A stretch of DNA of 64,000 nucleotides from Flavonifractor sp. An100 (GTDB taxonomy: Bacteria; Bacillota; Clostridia; Oscillospirales; Oscillospiraceae), in the NCBI RefSeq assembly GCF_002161175.1, contig NZ_NFMA01000013.1:23132-87131 (forward strand), given 5' to 3'. Of the stretch, positions 8,038-15,735 are shown piece by piece. Below the pieces are notes generated by a model. The model was given only the letters and a program-made list of their open reading frames with translations. It did no database searches and had not been told where the DNA came from. Numbering within the stretch: position 1 is the stretch's first letter; every line of letters starts with the position of its first letter. The translations under genes and the position numbers were made by a program.

Positions 8038-8796
8038 TCAGCCGTCAAATTGGACGGCGTCCACCGTCAGGTCCAGGGTGTGGTCGGTCCCCTCCGCCCC
8101 CCGCAGCTGGATGGAGAGGAGCCTTTCGTTTACTGCCTCCTGAGAGAGCAGCTTCACCGTCCGGGTCACCGTCTCCCCGGCGGGGACCTGGGTGGCGTCG
8201 CTGGTAAACGCCTGGGCAGAGGTCCCAAAGCCCAGGTCAAACCGCACCGGTGCGCTGCCGCTGTTGGTCACCGTGATGCTCAGGCAGGTCCCTTTCTCCA
8301 GGTCCAGGTTCTGGAAGGAGTGCCAGTAGGGCTGGGTGCCGCTGTGCTCCACCTGGTCCAGCAGCTTGTATCCCTCCTGGGGCTGGACCGGCTCCACCTC
8401 CTCCATCAGGCCCACCCAGGTCTTCCCCGCCTGGTTCAGGGACATCAGGCTCAGCGCCAGATCTCCGGTCAGCCGCACGTCCAGGGTCCCCTGCTGTCCG
8501 TCCCAGACCGTCTCCCAGCCCAGCTTCTCCGTCAGCACCCGGATGGGGATGTAGGTGGTGCCGCCCCCCTGCTCATCGGTGTAGAGGATGGAGGAGGGGA
8601 TGGACGCTCCGCTCTCCGTGGTCAGGTTTTCCCCCTTGGGCAGGAGGGTTCCACCGTTCAGACTCAATTCCATCTGGTTGAACTGGACCGCTCCCGTGGC
8701 CGCCAGGGACGCCGTGACGCAGGCGCACAGGGCCAGCGCCGTCACCAGCCCTGCCACAAATCCCCGTTTCTGTCCGCTGACTTTGCTTTTCTTCAT
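8038..8796 (-). CDS. Exported stalk-domain (copper amine oxidase N-terminal-like) protein
   Basis: A 252-residue secreted protein. Residues 1-37 form a signal peptide: basic KKSKVSGQKRG, a hydrophobic Ala/Leu core, and an ASLA-A cleavage-like site. After it comes the stalk-type repeat seen in copper amine oxidase N-terminal-like domains: a strand-rich segment with LLPKGENL, then TTYIPIRVLTEKLGWETVWDGQQGTLDVRL, where the PIRVL and W residues are characteristic. The C-terminal half is beta-rich and resembles a generic extracellular Ig-like domain (SCLSITVTNSGSAPVRFDL-like). It faces a PadR/HAAS-like pair across a divergent promoter region, suggesting shared control. The role, perhaps at the cell surface, is unknown. 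Confidence 0.75.
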   Translation of the reverse strand: MKKSKVSGQKRGFVAGLVTALALCACVTASLAATGAVQFNQMELSLNGGTLLPKGENLTTESGASIPSSILYTDEQGGGTTYIPIRVLTEKLGWETVWDGQQGTLDVRLTGDLALSLMSLNQAGKTWVGLMEEVEPVQPQEGYKLLDQVEHSGTQPYWHSFQNLDLEKGTCLSITVTNSGSAPVRFDLGFGTSAQAFTSDATQVPAGETVTRTVKLLSQEAVNERLLSIQLRGAEGTDHTLDLTVDAVQFDG

Positions 8797-8845
8797 GGAT
8801 CATACCTCCTCATCAATCGTTTTCCCTCAGGGTTCTCTTGCTTGT

Positions 8846-8874
8846 AAGATATCACCCGTATATATATTTGTCAA
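8846..8874 (-). promoter_or_regulatory. Promoter of the stalk-domain protein gene
   Basis: Minus-strand TTGACA (8869-8874), 17-nt spacer, TATCTT (8846-8851). Confidence 0.7.
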
Positions 8875-8894
8875 TAAAAATTATGGTTGACAAA
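8867..8894. promoter_or_regulatory. Inverted repeat TTTGTCAA-N12-TTGACAAA between divergent promoters, candidate PadR operator
   Basis: The two divergent -35 boxes form the arms of an 8-bp perfect inverted repeat with a 12-bp AT-rich centre. A regulator bound here would occlude both promoters. Part of the symmetry comes simply from having two TTGACA boxes back to back. Confidence 0.4.
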
Positions 8895-8916
8895 TAAGTA
8901 TTTATCCACCTATACT
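8887..8916 (+). promoter_or_regulatory. Promoter of the padR-HAAS pair
   Basis: TTGACA at 8887-8892, 18-nt spacer, TATACT at 8911-8916. Start of transcription is predicted near 8924, only about 20 nt before the ATG. Confidence 0.75.
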
Positions 8917-8943
8917 GATGGCAGTAGAAAGGAGGGAACCAGG

Positions 8944-9339
8944 ATGGAGCCAAAAGCAAAGCACAGCGGGACCCCTGCCGGAATCCGGGAATCCCTCAAA
9001 AAGGCCACCACCGAGATGCTGGTGCTGCATCTGCTGGGGCAAAAACCCATGTACACCTATGAGATGATGAATCAGATTGAATCCCTCAGCGGCGGAACCA
9101 TCACCTTTAACACCCTGTATTTGTCCATTTACCGCCTGCAGGACTTTGGGTTTATTAAGGAGTACGGCAAGGTGGTGTCGGAGGACAACCGGGTGCGCAT
9201 CTACTTTACCATTACCGAAGCCGGAGCCGCTTATCTGGAGCAAATTACTGCGGAATACCTCCAATTTACCAGCACCGTGGACCAGATCCTCAACCTGAAA
9301 CGGAAGGAGCCGCTTTCATGGAGCGCACAGGGGAATTAA
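8944..9339 (+). CDS. PadR family transcriptional regulator
   Basis: A 131-residue winged-helix regulator. The N-terminal half shows the PadR pattern TEMLVLHLLGQKPMYTYEMM, with GTITFNTLYLSIYRLQDFGF as the recognition and wing part. The C-terminal helix ends near LNLKRK. ATG at 8944 follows AAAGGAGG with 8-nt spacing, so an in-frame codon at 8887, inside the -35 box, is rejected. The 3' end overlaps the next gene by 22 nt, indicating a two-gene operon. PadR proteins usually repress their own operon and neighbouring membrane proteins. The divergent exported stalk protein is a plausible second target. Confidence 0.9.
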   Translation: MEPKAKHSGTPAGIRESLKKATTEMLVLHLLGQKPMYTYEMMNQIESLSGGTITFNTLYLSIYRLQDFGFIKEYGKVVSEDNRVRIYFTITEAGAAYLEQITAEYLQFTSTVDQILNLKRKEPLSWSAQGN

Positions 9340-9707
9340 AACACTACTTCCGCCGGCTCCGAGAGCTGCTGCCCTGTCCATCTAAGGACCGCAGGCGGTT
9401 TCTGGCTGACGCCCGCCGCATGGCGGAGGACTTTCGCCTGGGCAACCCCGGGGTCTCTCCCAGCCAGATTGTCGCGTTCCTGGGCGACCCAAAGGAGTTG
9501 GCCCGGGGCTACCTGGACACCCTGGACCAGGAGTCTCTGCTGCGCTATCAGCGCCGCCGTAAATATCTTGGCCGGGGCGTACTCCTCTTTTTAATTTTTC
9601 TCTGTCTCCTCGCCGCCGCCTGGGCGCTTCATCTGTTTTTTCGACCCATCCCCATGGTCACTTCCACAGAAACCCTCATCATTTATGAAAACGGTGCGGC
9701 ATCCTGA
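9318..9707 (+). CDS. Small HAAS/DUF6120-like membrane protein, PadR partner
   Basis: A 129-residue protein. Residues 1-80 resemble the helical HAAS-type (DUF1700/DUF6120-like) module: a Leu-Pro-Cys motif (LRELLPCPSKDRRRFLADA), an acidic/basic helix, and SQIVAFLGDPKELARGYL, which contains the characteristic G-x-P-x-E/K-L-A. One membrane helix at about 87-108 is followed by a short outer tail. It starts inside the padR gene (22-nt overlap). Such modules sit next to PadR regulators in many Bacillota and are thought to sense or transmit an envelope signal; the mechanism is not known. It ends just before a strong bidirectional terminator. Confidence 0.75.
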   Translation: MERTGELKHYFRRLRELLPCPSKDRRRFLADARRMAEDFRLGNPGVSPSQIVAFLGDPKELARGYLDTLDQESLLRYQRRRKYLGRGVLLFLIFLCLLAAAWALHLFFRPIPMVTSTETLIIYENGAAS

Positions 9708-9722
9708 GGCCGCACCTCCATG

Positions 9723-9765
9723 AAAAACCCCCGGAAGGACCAAGCTGGTCCTTCCGGGGGTTTTT
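9723..9765. terminator. Strong bidirectional intrinsic terminator
   Basis: A 15-bp perfect stem (CCCCCGGAAGGACCA / TGGTCCTTCCGGGGG) is flanked by AAAAA on the left and TTTTT on the right. It serves both the padR operon from the left and the MATE gene from the right. Confidence 0.93.
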
Positions 9766-9783
9766 GTTCCCAAAGATGTTTGC

Positions 9784-11151
9784 TCACTCCATCTCGGCCA
9801 CCGAGTCCCGCTTCCACTTACCGCTTTTCACCCGCAGCAGGGAGACCACCGAGCCCACCGCCCAGCCGGCGGGGATGGACCACCAGATGGCGTTAGCCCC
9901 CAGGGGGGTGAGGTAGACCAGGGCATAGGCGATGGCCACCCGGGAGAAGAGGTTGGCCATGGAGCTCAGGGTAAAGGCTCCCATGTCTCCCGCTCCCCGG
10001 AGCATGCCGTTGGAGACAAAGAGCAGGCCCATGAGGATATAGAACATGGACACCGTCTTCATATAGGTCAGGCCATAGCCCAGGGCGCCGGAGGTATCCC
10101 CCGGGTCCAGGAACAGGGAGAGGAGCTGGCTACCAAAGAGGAAGATGATAATGGTGATGAGCAGGGAGAAGACCACCACCATGAACAGGCAGGCCTTCAG
10201 GCCCTCCTTCACCCGCTCATACTTGCCCGCGCCGATGTTCTGGGCGGTGTAGCTGGACATGGCGTTGGAGAAGTTCATGTTGGGGAGCATGGCCAGGGTG
10301 TCGATTTTGGTAGCAGCGGTGTAGCCGGCCACCAGCACCTTGCCGAAGGAGTTGACCAGTCCCTGCATCATCATCATGGACAGGGAGACCAGGGACTGCT
10401 GGAGCATGGAGGGCAGGCCAATCTTGGCGATGCGGCGCACAGCCAGCATGTGGAACAGGGGCACCTTGACCCCCTCCTTGCCCGGCTCACAGGGCATGCG
10501 CTTCAGGCGGCGGTACATCACCAGCAGAGAGGCCACCGCGCACATCCCCTGGGCGATGAGGGTGGCCCAGGCCACCCCCGCCACCCCCATGTTAAACCGG
10601 ATGACGAAAAGCAGGTCCAGCACGATGTTGGTCAGGCTGGAGATCATGAGGAAAATGAGGGGGGTTCGGCTGTCCCCCTGGGCGTTGTAGATGCCGTTGA
10701 GGGTATTGTAGAGGAAGAGGAACACCGCTCCTCCAAAGTAAATGCGTAAATAGGTCTGGGAGTCGGCCATGATGTCGGCGTCGGTGCCCAGCAGAGTCAG
10801 CAGGGGACCAGCCAGCACGGTGCCCAGGGCCATGATGATGAGGCCCAGCACGCTCAGGGCGATAATGGCGGTGGAGATGGTGGACTTCATCTCATGGATG
10901 CGCTTGCCTCCAAAGAGCTGGGACACCACCACGTTACACCCCATGGACAGTCCCGAGGCCACTGCCACGGAGAGAAAGACGATGGGGAAGGAGGAGCCCA
11001 CGGCCGCCACCGCGTCCTCGCCCACAAACTTGCCCACCACGGCGGTGTCCACCATGTTGTACAGCTGCTGGAACAGGTTGCCCGCCACCATGGGCAGGGA
11101 AAAGAAAAACAGCAGGGGCAGGGGCTTGCCCTGTGTCAGATTTTTAACCAT
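9784..11151 (-). CDS. MATE family multidrug efflux transporter
   Basis: A 455-residue transporter with twelve hydrophobic helices in two homologous halves. The N-terminus reads LTQGKPLPLLFFFSLPMVAGNLFQQLYNMVDTAVVGKFVG, a typical NorM/DinF-like MATE opening, and the second half repeats the pattern (GLPSMLQQSLVSLSMMMMQGLVN). The family exports cationic drugs in exchange for Na+ or H+. ATG at 11151 has GAGGAG a few nt upstream and overlaps the marR stop by 8 nt, so it is the second gene of a marR-MATE operon and is likely repressed by that regulator. Substrate is not predictable. Confidence 0.93.
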   Translation of the reverse strand: MVKNLTQGKPLPLLFFFSLPMVAGNLFQQLYNMVDTAVVGKFVGEDAVAAVGSSFPIVFLSVAVASGLSMGCNVVVSQLFGGKRIHEMKSTISTAIIALSVLGLIIMALGTVLAGPLLTLLGTDADIMADSQTYLRIYFGGAVFLFLYNTLNGIYNAQGDSRTPLIFLMISSLTNIVLDLLFVIRFNMGVAGVAWATLIAQGMCAVASLLVMYRRLKRMPCEPGKEGVKVPLFHMLAVRRIAKIGLPSMLQQSLVSLSMMMMQGLVNSFGKVLVAGYTAATKIDTLAMLPNMNFSNAMSSYTAQNIGAGKYERVKEGLKACLFMVVVFSLLITIIIFLFGSQLLSLFLDPGDTSGALGYGLTYMKTVSMFYILMGLLFVSNGMLRGAGDMGAFTLSSMANLFSRVAIAYALVYLTPLGANAIWWSIPAGWAVGSVVSLLRVKSGKWKRDSVAEME

Positions 11152-11587
11152 GGGTCTCCTCTCTTTCTTCCTCACTCCACTTGTATTGGGTCACATTGTC
11201 GGTAATCCGGGACAAGAAGGCGTCATATTGCTCCCGCTCCCAGGTGGAAAACCCCCGGTAGCAGATCTCCTTCCACTCCTCCAGCACACGTTCAATATAC
11301 TGGCAGGACTCCATACCCGCTTGGGTCAGGGCCACCAGCTTCTCCCGCCGGCAGCGGTCGCTCACCGCCCGCTCCACCAATCCCGCTTCCTCCAGCCGGG
11401 CCAGCGTCCGGGCCACCGCGCTTTTGTCCAGCACCAGCTTGTGGACAATGTCCTCCTGGCGCATTCGGCCCAGCCGGGCCAGCAGCCGGATGACCATGCT
11501 GTCCAACACCTGCAAGCCCTTGTCTCCCAGCCGGTCCCGAAGATACTGTCGCTCCACCCGGCGAAAAACATCCACTCGGTCTTGCAT
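11144..11587 (-). CDS. MarR family transcriptional regulator
   Basis: A 147-residue winged-helix dimer-type regulator. The DNA-binding segment is RQEDIVHKLVLDKSAVARTLARLEEAGLVERAVSDRCRREKLVALT, with the characteristic wing Asp-Arg-Arg. The start is preceded by AAAGGAGGGAGAAGG. It lies directly upstream of, and overlaps, a MATE efflux gene, an arrangement seen for MarR repressors that derepress on drug binding. A palindromic site lies about 30 bp upstream of the start. Confidence 0.93.
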   Translation of the reverse strand: MQDRVDVFRRVERQYLRDRLGDKGLQVLDSMVIRLLARLGRMRQEDIVHKLVLDKSAVARTLARLEEAGLVERAVSDRCRREKLVALTQAGMESCQYIERVLEEWKEICYRGFSTWEREQYDAFLSRITDNVTQYKWSEEEREETHG

Positions 11588-11617
11588 CCTTCTCCCTCCT
11601 TTGTTGCAAAACTCAAC

Positions 11618-11634
11618 TGTTGTATTTTACAACA
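11618..11634. promoter_or_regulatory. Palindrome TGTTGTAttttACAACA region, candidate MarR operator
   Basis: TGTTGTA-N3-TACAACA is a perfect 7-bp inverted repeat located between the marR start and the preceding terminator, with a further TTGCAACAA-like half site at 11602. MarR proteins bind short AT-rich palindromes at their own promoter. Confidence 0.5.
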
Positions 11635-11666
11635 ATCGCCCCCCTTTTTCTATGCGCAAAACCCAC

Positions 11667-11718
11667 AAAAATAGCGGGACCGTCCGGCCCTCTCTCTAGG
11701 AAGGCAGACGGTCCCGCT
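11667..11718 (-). terminator. Terminator of the M20 amidohydrolase gene
   Basis: Stem AGCGGGACCGTC / GACGGTCCCGCT with a 22-nt loop, followed on the minus strand by ATTTTTG. Confidence 0.75.
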
Positions 11719-11738
11719 GGGATGATTTTCCTCCGAGA

Positions 11739-12965
11739 TTATTTTTCTTGCTGCAGCTGCCCCACCAGCTCCAGCCCCACCTGAACGGCCTGGGCCAGAT
11801 GGGCACTGTCGCTCCACTCCTGGGGACAGTGGCTCAGTCCGCCCCGGCTGGGCACAAAGAGCATGGCCGCCCGGGCCCCTCCGGCGATAATCTGAGCGTC
11901 GTGTCCCGCCCCTGAGGCCAGCTCCAGGCAGGGGATGCCCAGCCGGGTGCAGGCCTCCCGGTTGTACCGCAGTAGGGTGGGGGAGAGGCGCACCGGCTCC
12001 GAGGCCGAGGTGGGTTCCAGCCGTACCTCCAGCCCGGCGGCCCGGGCCTCCTCCAGCGCCTGGTTCAGCGCCCCCTCCAGCTCCTCCAGCCGCTCCTGCT
12101 CCAGGGCCCGCATCTCCAAAAGGAACTCCGCCCGGCCGGGGATAATGTTATAGGAGCCGGGGAAGGCCTGGATGCGGCCCACCGTAGCCACACAGTCCCC
12201 CCGCGCCTGGGCCAGCTCCTCCACCTGGAGAAACACCCGGGTCGCCCCCGTCAGGGCGTCCTTCCGCTGGTCCATAGGGGTGGTCCCCGCGTGGTTGCTC
12301 TGGCCCAGGACGGTCACCTCATACCGGCGGATGCCCACGATCCCCGTCACCAGACCCAGGGGGACCCCCTGCTGGTCCAACACAGGCCCCTGCTCGGCGT
12401 GGATTTCCAGGTAATCCCCGATGGAGCCGGGGGCCCAGGCCGCCTGGGCGATGTCCTCCGGGTCCAGGCCGTATGCCTTCATCTGTTGCGCCACGCTCAC
12501 CCCCTCCGGGTCCTTCACCCGGCGGCAGTATGCCGCGTCGATCTTTCCCATGACGGACAAGGAACCAAAGTAGCCCCCGCCAAAGCGGCAGCCCTCCTCG
12601 TCCATCAGGGCGCACACCACAAAGTCCCGCTCCAGCTTTTCCCGGTCCAGGCGGCGAGCCATTTCCAGGGCGCACATGATTCCCCCCGCCCCGTCGTAGT
12701 TGCCCCCGGAGACCACCGAGTCCAGATGGGAGCCGCACATCACACAGGGCAGGCTCCGGTCCCGGCCGGCCAGCCGCCCAAAGACGCTTCCGGCCTGGTC
12801 CTCCCATACCTCCAGCCCCAGCTGCCCCATCGCTTCCTTCAGGTACTCCGCCGCCGCCCTAGTCTCCTTGCTGAAGGGGAGACGGGTACACCCCTGGCCG
12901 GGGGTGGCGGTAAAGCGGCTAAATTCCTCGATCCGCCGGGCAATGGCCTGTTCCAGTCCTTCCAT
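11739..12965 (-). CDS. M20 family metallo-hydrolase (N-carbamoyl-amino-acid hydrolase / allantoate amidohydrolase type)
   Basis: A 408-residue dizinc amidase. Metal-binding motifs are visible: CGSHLDSVVSGGNYDGAGGI (His, Asp), MDEEGCRFGGGYFGS (Glu-Glu), LEIHAEQGPVLD (His), and NHAGTTPMDQRKDAL from the dimerisation/lid region. These match the Zn-dependent hydantoinase-type subgroup (AmaB, HyuC, AllC), which removes carbamoyl or allantoate groups. No hydantoinase, allantoinase or transporter gene is next to it, so the exact substrate is open. ATG at 12965 has AGGAG 8 nt upstream; an in-frame GTG at 12974 is too close to that site. It is a single-gene unit. Confidence 0.88.
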   Translation of the reverse strand: MEGLEQAIARRIEEFSRFTATPGQGCTRLPFSKETRAAAEYLKEAMGQLGLEVWEDQAGSVFGRLAGRDRSLPCVMCGSHLDSVVSGGNYDGAGGIMCALEMARRLDREKLERDFVVCALMDEEGCRFGGGYFGSLSVMGKIDAAYCRRVKDPEGVSVAQQMKAYGLDPEDIAQAAWAPGSIGDYLEIHAEQGPVLDQQGVPLGLVTGIVGIRRYEVTVLGQSNHAGTTPMDQRKDALTGATRVFLQVEELAQARGDCVATVGRIQAFPGSYNIIPGRAEFLLEMRALEQERLEELEGALNQALEEARAAGLEVRLEPTSASEPVRLSPTLLRYNREACTRLGIPCLELASGAGHDAQIIAGGARAAMLFVPSRGGLSHCPQEWSDSAHLAQAVQVGLELVGQLQQEK

Positions 12966-13084
12966 GGCACACACTCCTTTGCTCTTTCCTTCGATTCTAG
13001 GTTCCCCCTTCCCATCCTGTCAAGCTTTTCTTTTCCCGGGAAAGTGGATATAATAAAGGCAATTATATTCCAAAGGAGACCACT

Positions 13085-14455
13085 ATGGATATTCACACCC
13101 TTGTAGCCCGGCAGCGGGCCTTTTTCCGCACCGGGGCAACCCTGGACCTGTCCTTCCGCCTGGAGGCGCTGGCTAAGCTGGACCGGGCCCTGCGGGAAGG
13201 GGAGGAGGAGCTGCTCTCCGCGTTAAAGGCGGACCTGAACAAGTCCGCCGGGGAGGGCTATCAGTGCGAGGTAGGGATGCTCCGCGCTGAGCTGTCCCAC
13301 GTCCGCCGTCATCTCCCCCGGTGGGTCAAGCCCCGCCCGGTCCGTCCCTCTCTGGCCCAGTTCCCCGGCTCCTGCCGGGTGTACCAGGAGCCCTACGGGA
13401 TGACCCTCATTATGGCCCCCTGGAATTACCCCCTTCTCCTTTCCCTGGAGCCCCTCATTGGAGCTCTGGCGGCGGGCAACTGCTGTCTGCTCAAGCCCTC
13501 AGCCTACGCCCCCGCCTCCTCCGCCGTGCTGCAAAAGCTCCTCTCCGCCTGTTTTCCCCCCGACTATGTGGCGGTGGTGGAGGGAGGAAGGGCGGAGAAC
13601 CAGGCCCTTCTGGAGGAGAAATTTGACTACATCTTCTTCACCGGCGGTACCGCCGTGGGTAGGCAGGTCATGGAGAAGGCCGCCGCCCATCTCACCCCCG
13701 TCACCCTGGAGCTGGGGGGCAAGAGCCCCTGCCTGGTGGATGCCACCGCCAAGCTGGACCTGGCCGCCAAGCGCATCGCCTTCGGTAAGCTGCTCAACGC
13801 TGGGCAGACCTGTGTGGCCCCGGACTACCTGCTAGTCCACGCCTCGGTGAAGGAGGATCTGGTGGAGCGGCTGAAGCACTGGTGCAGCGCCCTCTACGGC
13901 CCGGACCCCCTGTCCAACCCCGACTATGTCTCCATCATCAACCAAAAGCACTTTGACCGCCTTTTGGGGCTCATGGACCGGGAGAAGGTGATCTTCGGCG
14001 GGGAAAGCGACCCGGACCGCCGAAAAATTCAGCCCACCCTCATGGACCGGGTGACCCCCAACGACCCGGTGATGGGGGAGGAGATCTTCGGGCCCATCCT
14101 GCCCATTCTCTCCTTCGACCACCTCTCCCAGGCGGTGGACTTCATTCGGTCCCGACCCCGCCCGCTGGCCCTCTACCTCTTTTCTGAGGACCGGGCGGTC
14201 CGGCGGGAGATCCTCCGCACGGTGCCCTTCGGGGGCGGCTGTGTCAACGACACCATCCTCCACCTGGCCTCCTCCCGTCTGCCCTTCGGCGGCGTTGGGA
14301 ACAGCGGCATGGGGGCCTACCACGGCAAATACTCCTTCGACACCTTCTCCCATACCAAGGGGATTTTCCAGGCCTCCACTACAGTGGACATGCCCCTGCG
14401 CTACCCGCCCTACACCCCTCAGCAGATGAAGTGGCTGCGGCGGTTGTTGAAATAG
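13085..14455 (+). CDS. Aldehyde dehydrogenase, ALDH3-like
   Basis: A 456-residue NAD(P)-dependent aldehyde dehydrogenase close in length to the compact ALDH3 class. Landmarks: LIMAPWNYPLLLSLEPLIGAL, FFTGGTAVGRQVMEKAA, LTPVTLELGGKSPCLVD with the general-base Glu, NAGQTCVAPDYLLV with the catalytic Cys, and GEEIFGPILPIL. The C-terminal hydrophobic tail of membrane-bound ALDH3 enzymes is absent. It likely oxidises medium- or long-chain aldehydes to acids. A perfect TATAAT at 13049-13054 precedes it, though the -35 is poor. The gene is monocistronic and ends at a shared hairpin. Confidence 0.92.
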   Translation: MDIHTLVARQRAFFRTGATLDLSFRLEALAKLDRALREGEEELLSALKADLNKSAGEGYQCEVGMLRAELSHVRRHLPRWVKPRPVRPSLAQFPGSCRVYQEPYGMTLIMAPWNYPLLLSLEPLIGALAAGNCCLLKPSAYAPASSAVLQKLLSACFPPDYVAVVEGGRAENQALLEEKFDYIFFTGGTAVGRQVMEKAAAHLTPVTLELGGKSPCLVDATAKLDLAAKRIAFGKLLNAGQTCVAPDYLLVHASVKEDLVERLKHWCSALYGPDPLSNPDYVSIINQKHFDRLLGLMDREKVIFGGESDPDRRKIQPTLMDRVTPNDPVMGEEIFGPILPILSFDHLSQAVDFIRSRPRPLALYLFSEDRAVRREILRTVPFGGGCVNDTILHLASSRLPFGGVGNSGMGAYHGKYSFDTFSHTKGIFQASTTVDMPLRYPPYTPQQMKWLRRLLK

Positions 14456-14472
14456 TCTCTGACCAAATAGAA

Positions 14473-14498
14473 AGGGCCGCCGGAACTCCGGCGGCCCT
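14473..14498. terminator. Bidirectional hairpin between convergent genes
   Basis: AGGGCCGCCGG / CCGGCGGCCCT with a 4-nt loop sits between the convergent aldehyde dehydrogenase and amidohydrolase genes. T-rich sequence is short on both sides. Confidence 0.7.
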
Positions 14499-14503
14499 GA
14501 TTC

Positions 14504-15331
14504 TTATTCCTCCAGTCCCAGACCGTAAATGCGGTTGGCGTTATGAAAAAACACCTGCTCCCAGTGCTCCTGGGGAACGATACCCTGGATAAAGCGGATA
14601 TACTCCCCCAGGTTGACAATGGGCCAGTCGGTGCCGTACATCACATCGTCCCACTGGCAGATGGCGGTCAGCCAGGTGCGCAGCAGCCCCACATAGCCCG
14701 CCTGCTCCTGGAAATACCGCTCCAGATCCACCCGTCCCTCCAGCAGTCCCGACAGATCGGTGGCCACGTTGGGATTTTTCTCCACCACGGCGGCGGCGCT
14801 CTCCAGGAAGGGGTTGCCGAAGTGGCACATGACAAACCGGGTGCGCTTGTGATCGGCAGCCACCTCGTCCAGCACCAGGGGGTGGCAGTATTTCAAATGG
14901 GCCCGGGGATAGGCGGTGAGCCCCATGTGGATGGCCACCGGCTTGTCGTACCGGGCGCACAGCTGATAAATAGGCTCATACATGGGGTCGTAGAGCCACA
15001 CCCGGTTATAGCCCGGGTACAGCTTCACCCCGCAGCACGCCTCCCGCTTCAGGTGCTCCTCTACGATGTCGGGCAGGTCGGGGATGAGCCGTTTTCCCCC
15101 CTCCATCAAGGTGCTGTCCAGACCCACGCAGTAGTGGAAAAGGTCGGAGGGGTAATTGTGGTAGCTCACCTCCAGGCTGCGGTTTCCCATCACCACCCCG
15201 TGGACCATCTCCAGCTCCCCATAGACCTGCCGCAGGTGGTCCACAGAATTTTCGTGTCCTACCCCACGGGCCATCTCATCGGTACGTGGGTCGGGGGGGA
15301 AGAGGTGCAGGTGGGCATCAATAATTTTCAT
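14504..15331 (-). CDS. Amidohydrolase family metal-dependent hydrolase (amidohydrolase_2 type)
   Basis: A 275-residue TIM-barrel hydrolase. It opens with MKIIDAHLHLFPPDP, the HxH metal motif. Later come a central KLYPGYNRVWLYDP lysine region, AIHMGLTAYP, FVMCHFGNPFL, and the terminal MYGTDWPIVN aspartate motif. These match the amidohydrolase_2 group, whose members act as decarboxylases, lactonases or hydrolases. The ATG at 15331 follows AAAGGAG by 9 nt. It stands alone, so the substrate is unknown. Confidence 0.88.
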   Translation of the reverse strand: MKIIDAHLHLFPPDPRTDEMARGVGHENSVDHLRQVYGELEMVHGVVMGNRSLEVSYHNYPSDLFHYCVGLDSTLMEGGKRLIPDLPDIVEEHLKREACCGVKLYPGYNRVWLYDPMYEPIYQLCARYDKPVAIHMGLTAYPRAHLKYCHPLVLDEVAADHKRTRFVMCHFGNPFLESAAAVVEKNPNVATDLSGLLEGRVDLERYFQEQAGYVGLLRTWLTAICQWDDVMYGTDWPIVNLGEYIRFIQGIVPQEHWEQVFFHNANRIYGLGLEE

Positions 15332-15460
15332 TGGTCTTCGCTCCTTTGGTTGCTTGACAAGGTTCCTTTTCCCCATTATAGCAGACTGCCGGCAACTTTG
15401 CCACTGCCCTTGCGGCCTGCCGCCGCTGTGCTTCCTGTTTTGCGCCTAGCCGCCGCAAAA

Positions 15461-15492
15461 AAAGCGCCCGTCCCCATAGGGACAGGCGCTTT
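15461..15492 (-). terminator. Second copy of the rplQ terminator
   Basis: AAAGCGCCCGTCCC / GGGACAGGCGCTTT, one mismatch, followed on the minus strand by a T-run. It is the distal duplicate of the hairpin at 15704-15735, so the superoperon ends in two tandem terminators. Confidence 0.85.
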
Positions 15493-15525
15493 GTGTTGCC
15501 TTTAGGATGGTCAGCCGGACCTGGA

Positions 15526-15561
15526 TTACACCAGCTGGATGATGGCCATCTCGGCGGCGTC
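15526..15561 (-). pseudogene. Remnant of the rplQ C-terminus
   Basis: Reads [15 protein letters not shown] in the minus strand, identical in protein to the end of rplQ at 15769-15804. The three base differences between the copies within these codons are all third-position synonymous changes (GCC/GCT, ATC/ATT twice). There is no start codon or other part of the gene here. Confidence 0.85.
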
Positions 15562-15562
15562 A

Positions 15563-15696
15563 CCTCGTCGTCGCCCGCTCCCTATCCTTCGCCCCGCCGT
15601 CAGCGGCAGGGCTCACTCAGTCCGCGGCTCCTCCTCCCCCCAGAAAAGGGCTTTGCCCTTTCCCGGGGCCCCCATTCCTACCCGGCGCGGCGCCGC
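15563..15696 (-). repeat. Intergenic hairpin repeat, copy 1 (between the two rplQ tails)
   Basis: Shares a block order with 18939-19080: CCTCGTCG, GCTCC-TATCC-TCGCCCC, a small hairpin, AGGGCTCA-CACTC-GC, TTCTCCTC, then a second hairpin (here AAAAGGGC / GCCCTTTT). The stems differ in sequence but the positions of the pairings are kept. Confidence 0.6.
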
Positions 15697-15699
15697 CAC

Positions 15700-15735
15700 A
15701 AAAAAAGCGCCCGTCCCCAGAGGGACGGGCGCTTT
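15700..15735 (-). terminator. Terminator of the alpha operon after rplQ
   Basis: A 14-bp perfect stem AAAGCGCCCGTCCC / GGGACGGGCGCTTT at 15704-15735, followed on the minus strand by TTTT. It lies 33 bp after the rplQ stop. Confidence 0.93.

Larger units (their letters stand above)
15457..15561. repeat. Copy A of a 105-bp duplication of the rplQ 3' end plus terminator
   Basis: This segment aligns without gaps to 15700-15804 (offset 243) at about 99 of 105 positions. It comprises an A-run, a terminator hairpin, and the last 11 codons and stop of rplQ. Confidence 0.9.

Noticed and set aside
6182..8143. A 653-codon plus-strand frame over the ABC-F gene
   Set aside because: It is antisense to the ABC-F motifs and reaches across the terminators on both sides; no ribosome site.
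9318..9707. Reading the HAAS-like protein as a toxin or phage holin
   Set aside because: One membrane helix and a short tail could suggest a holin, but the HAAS-like cytosolic domain and overlap with padR fit a regulator partner better.
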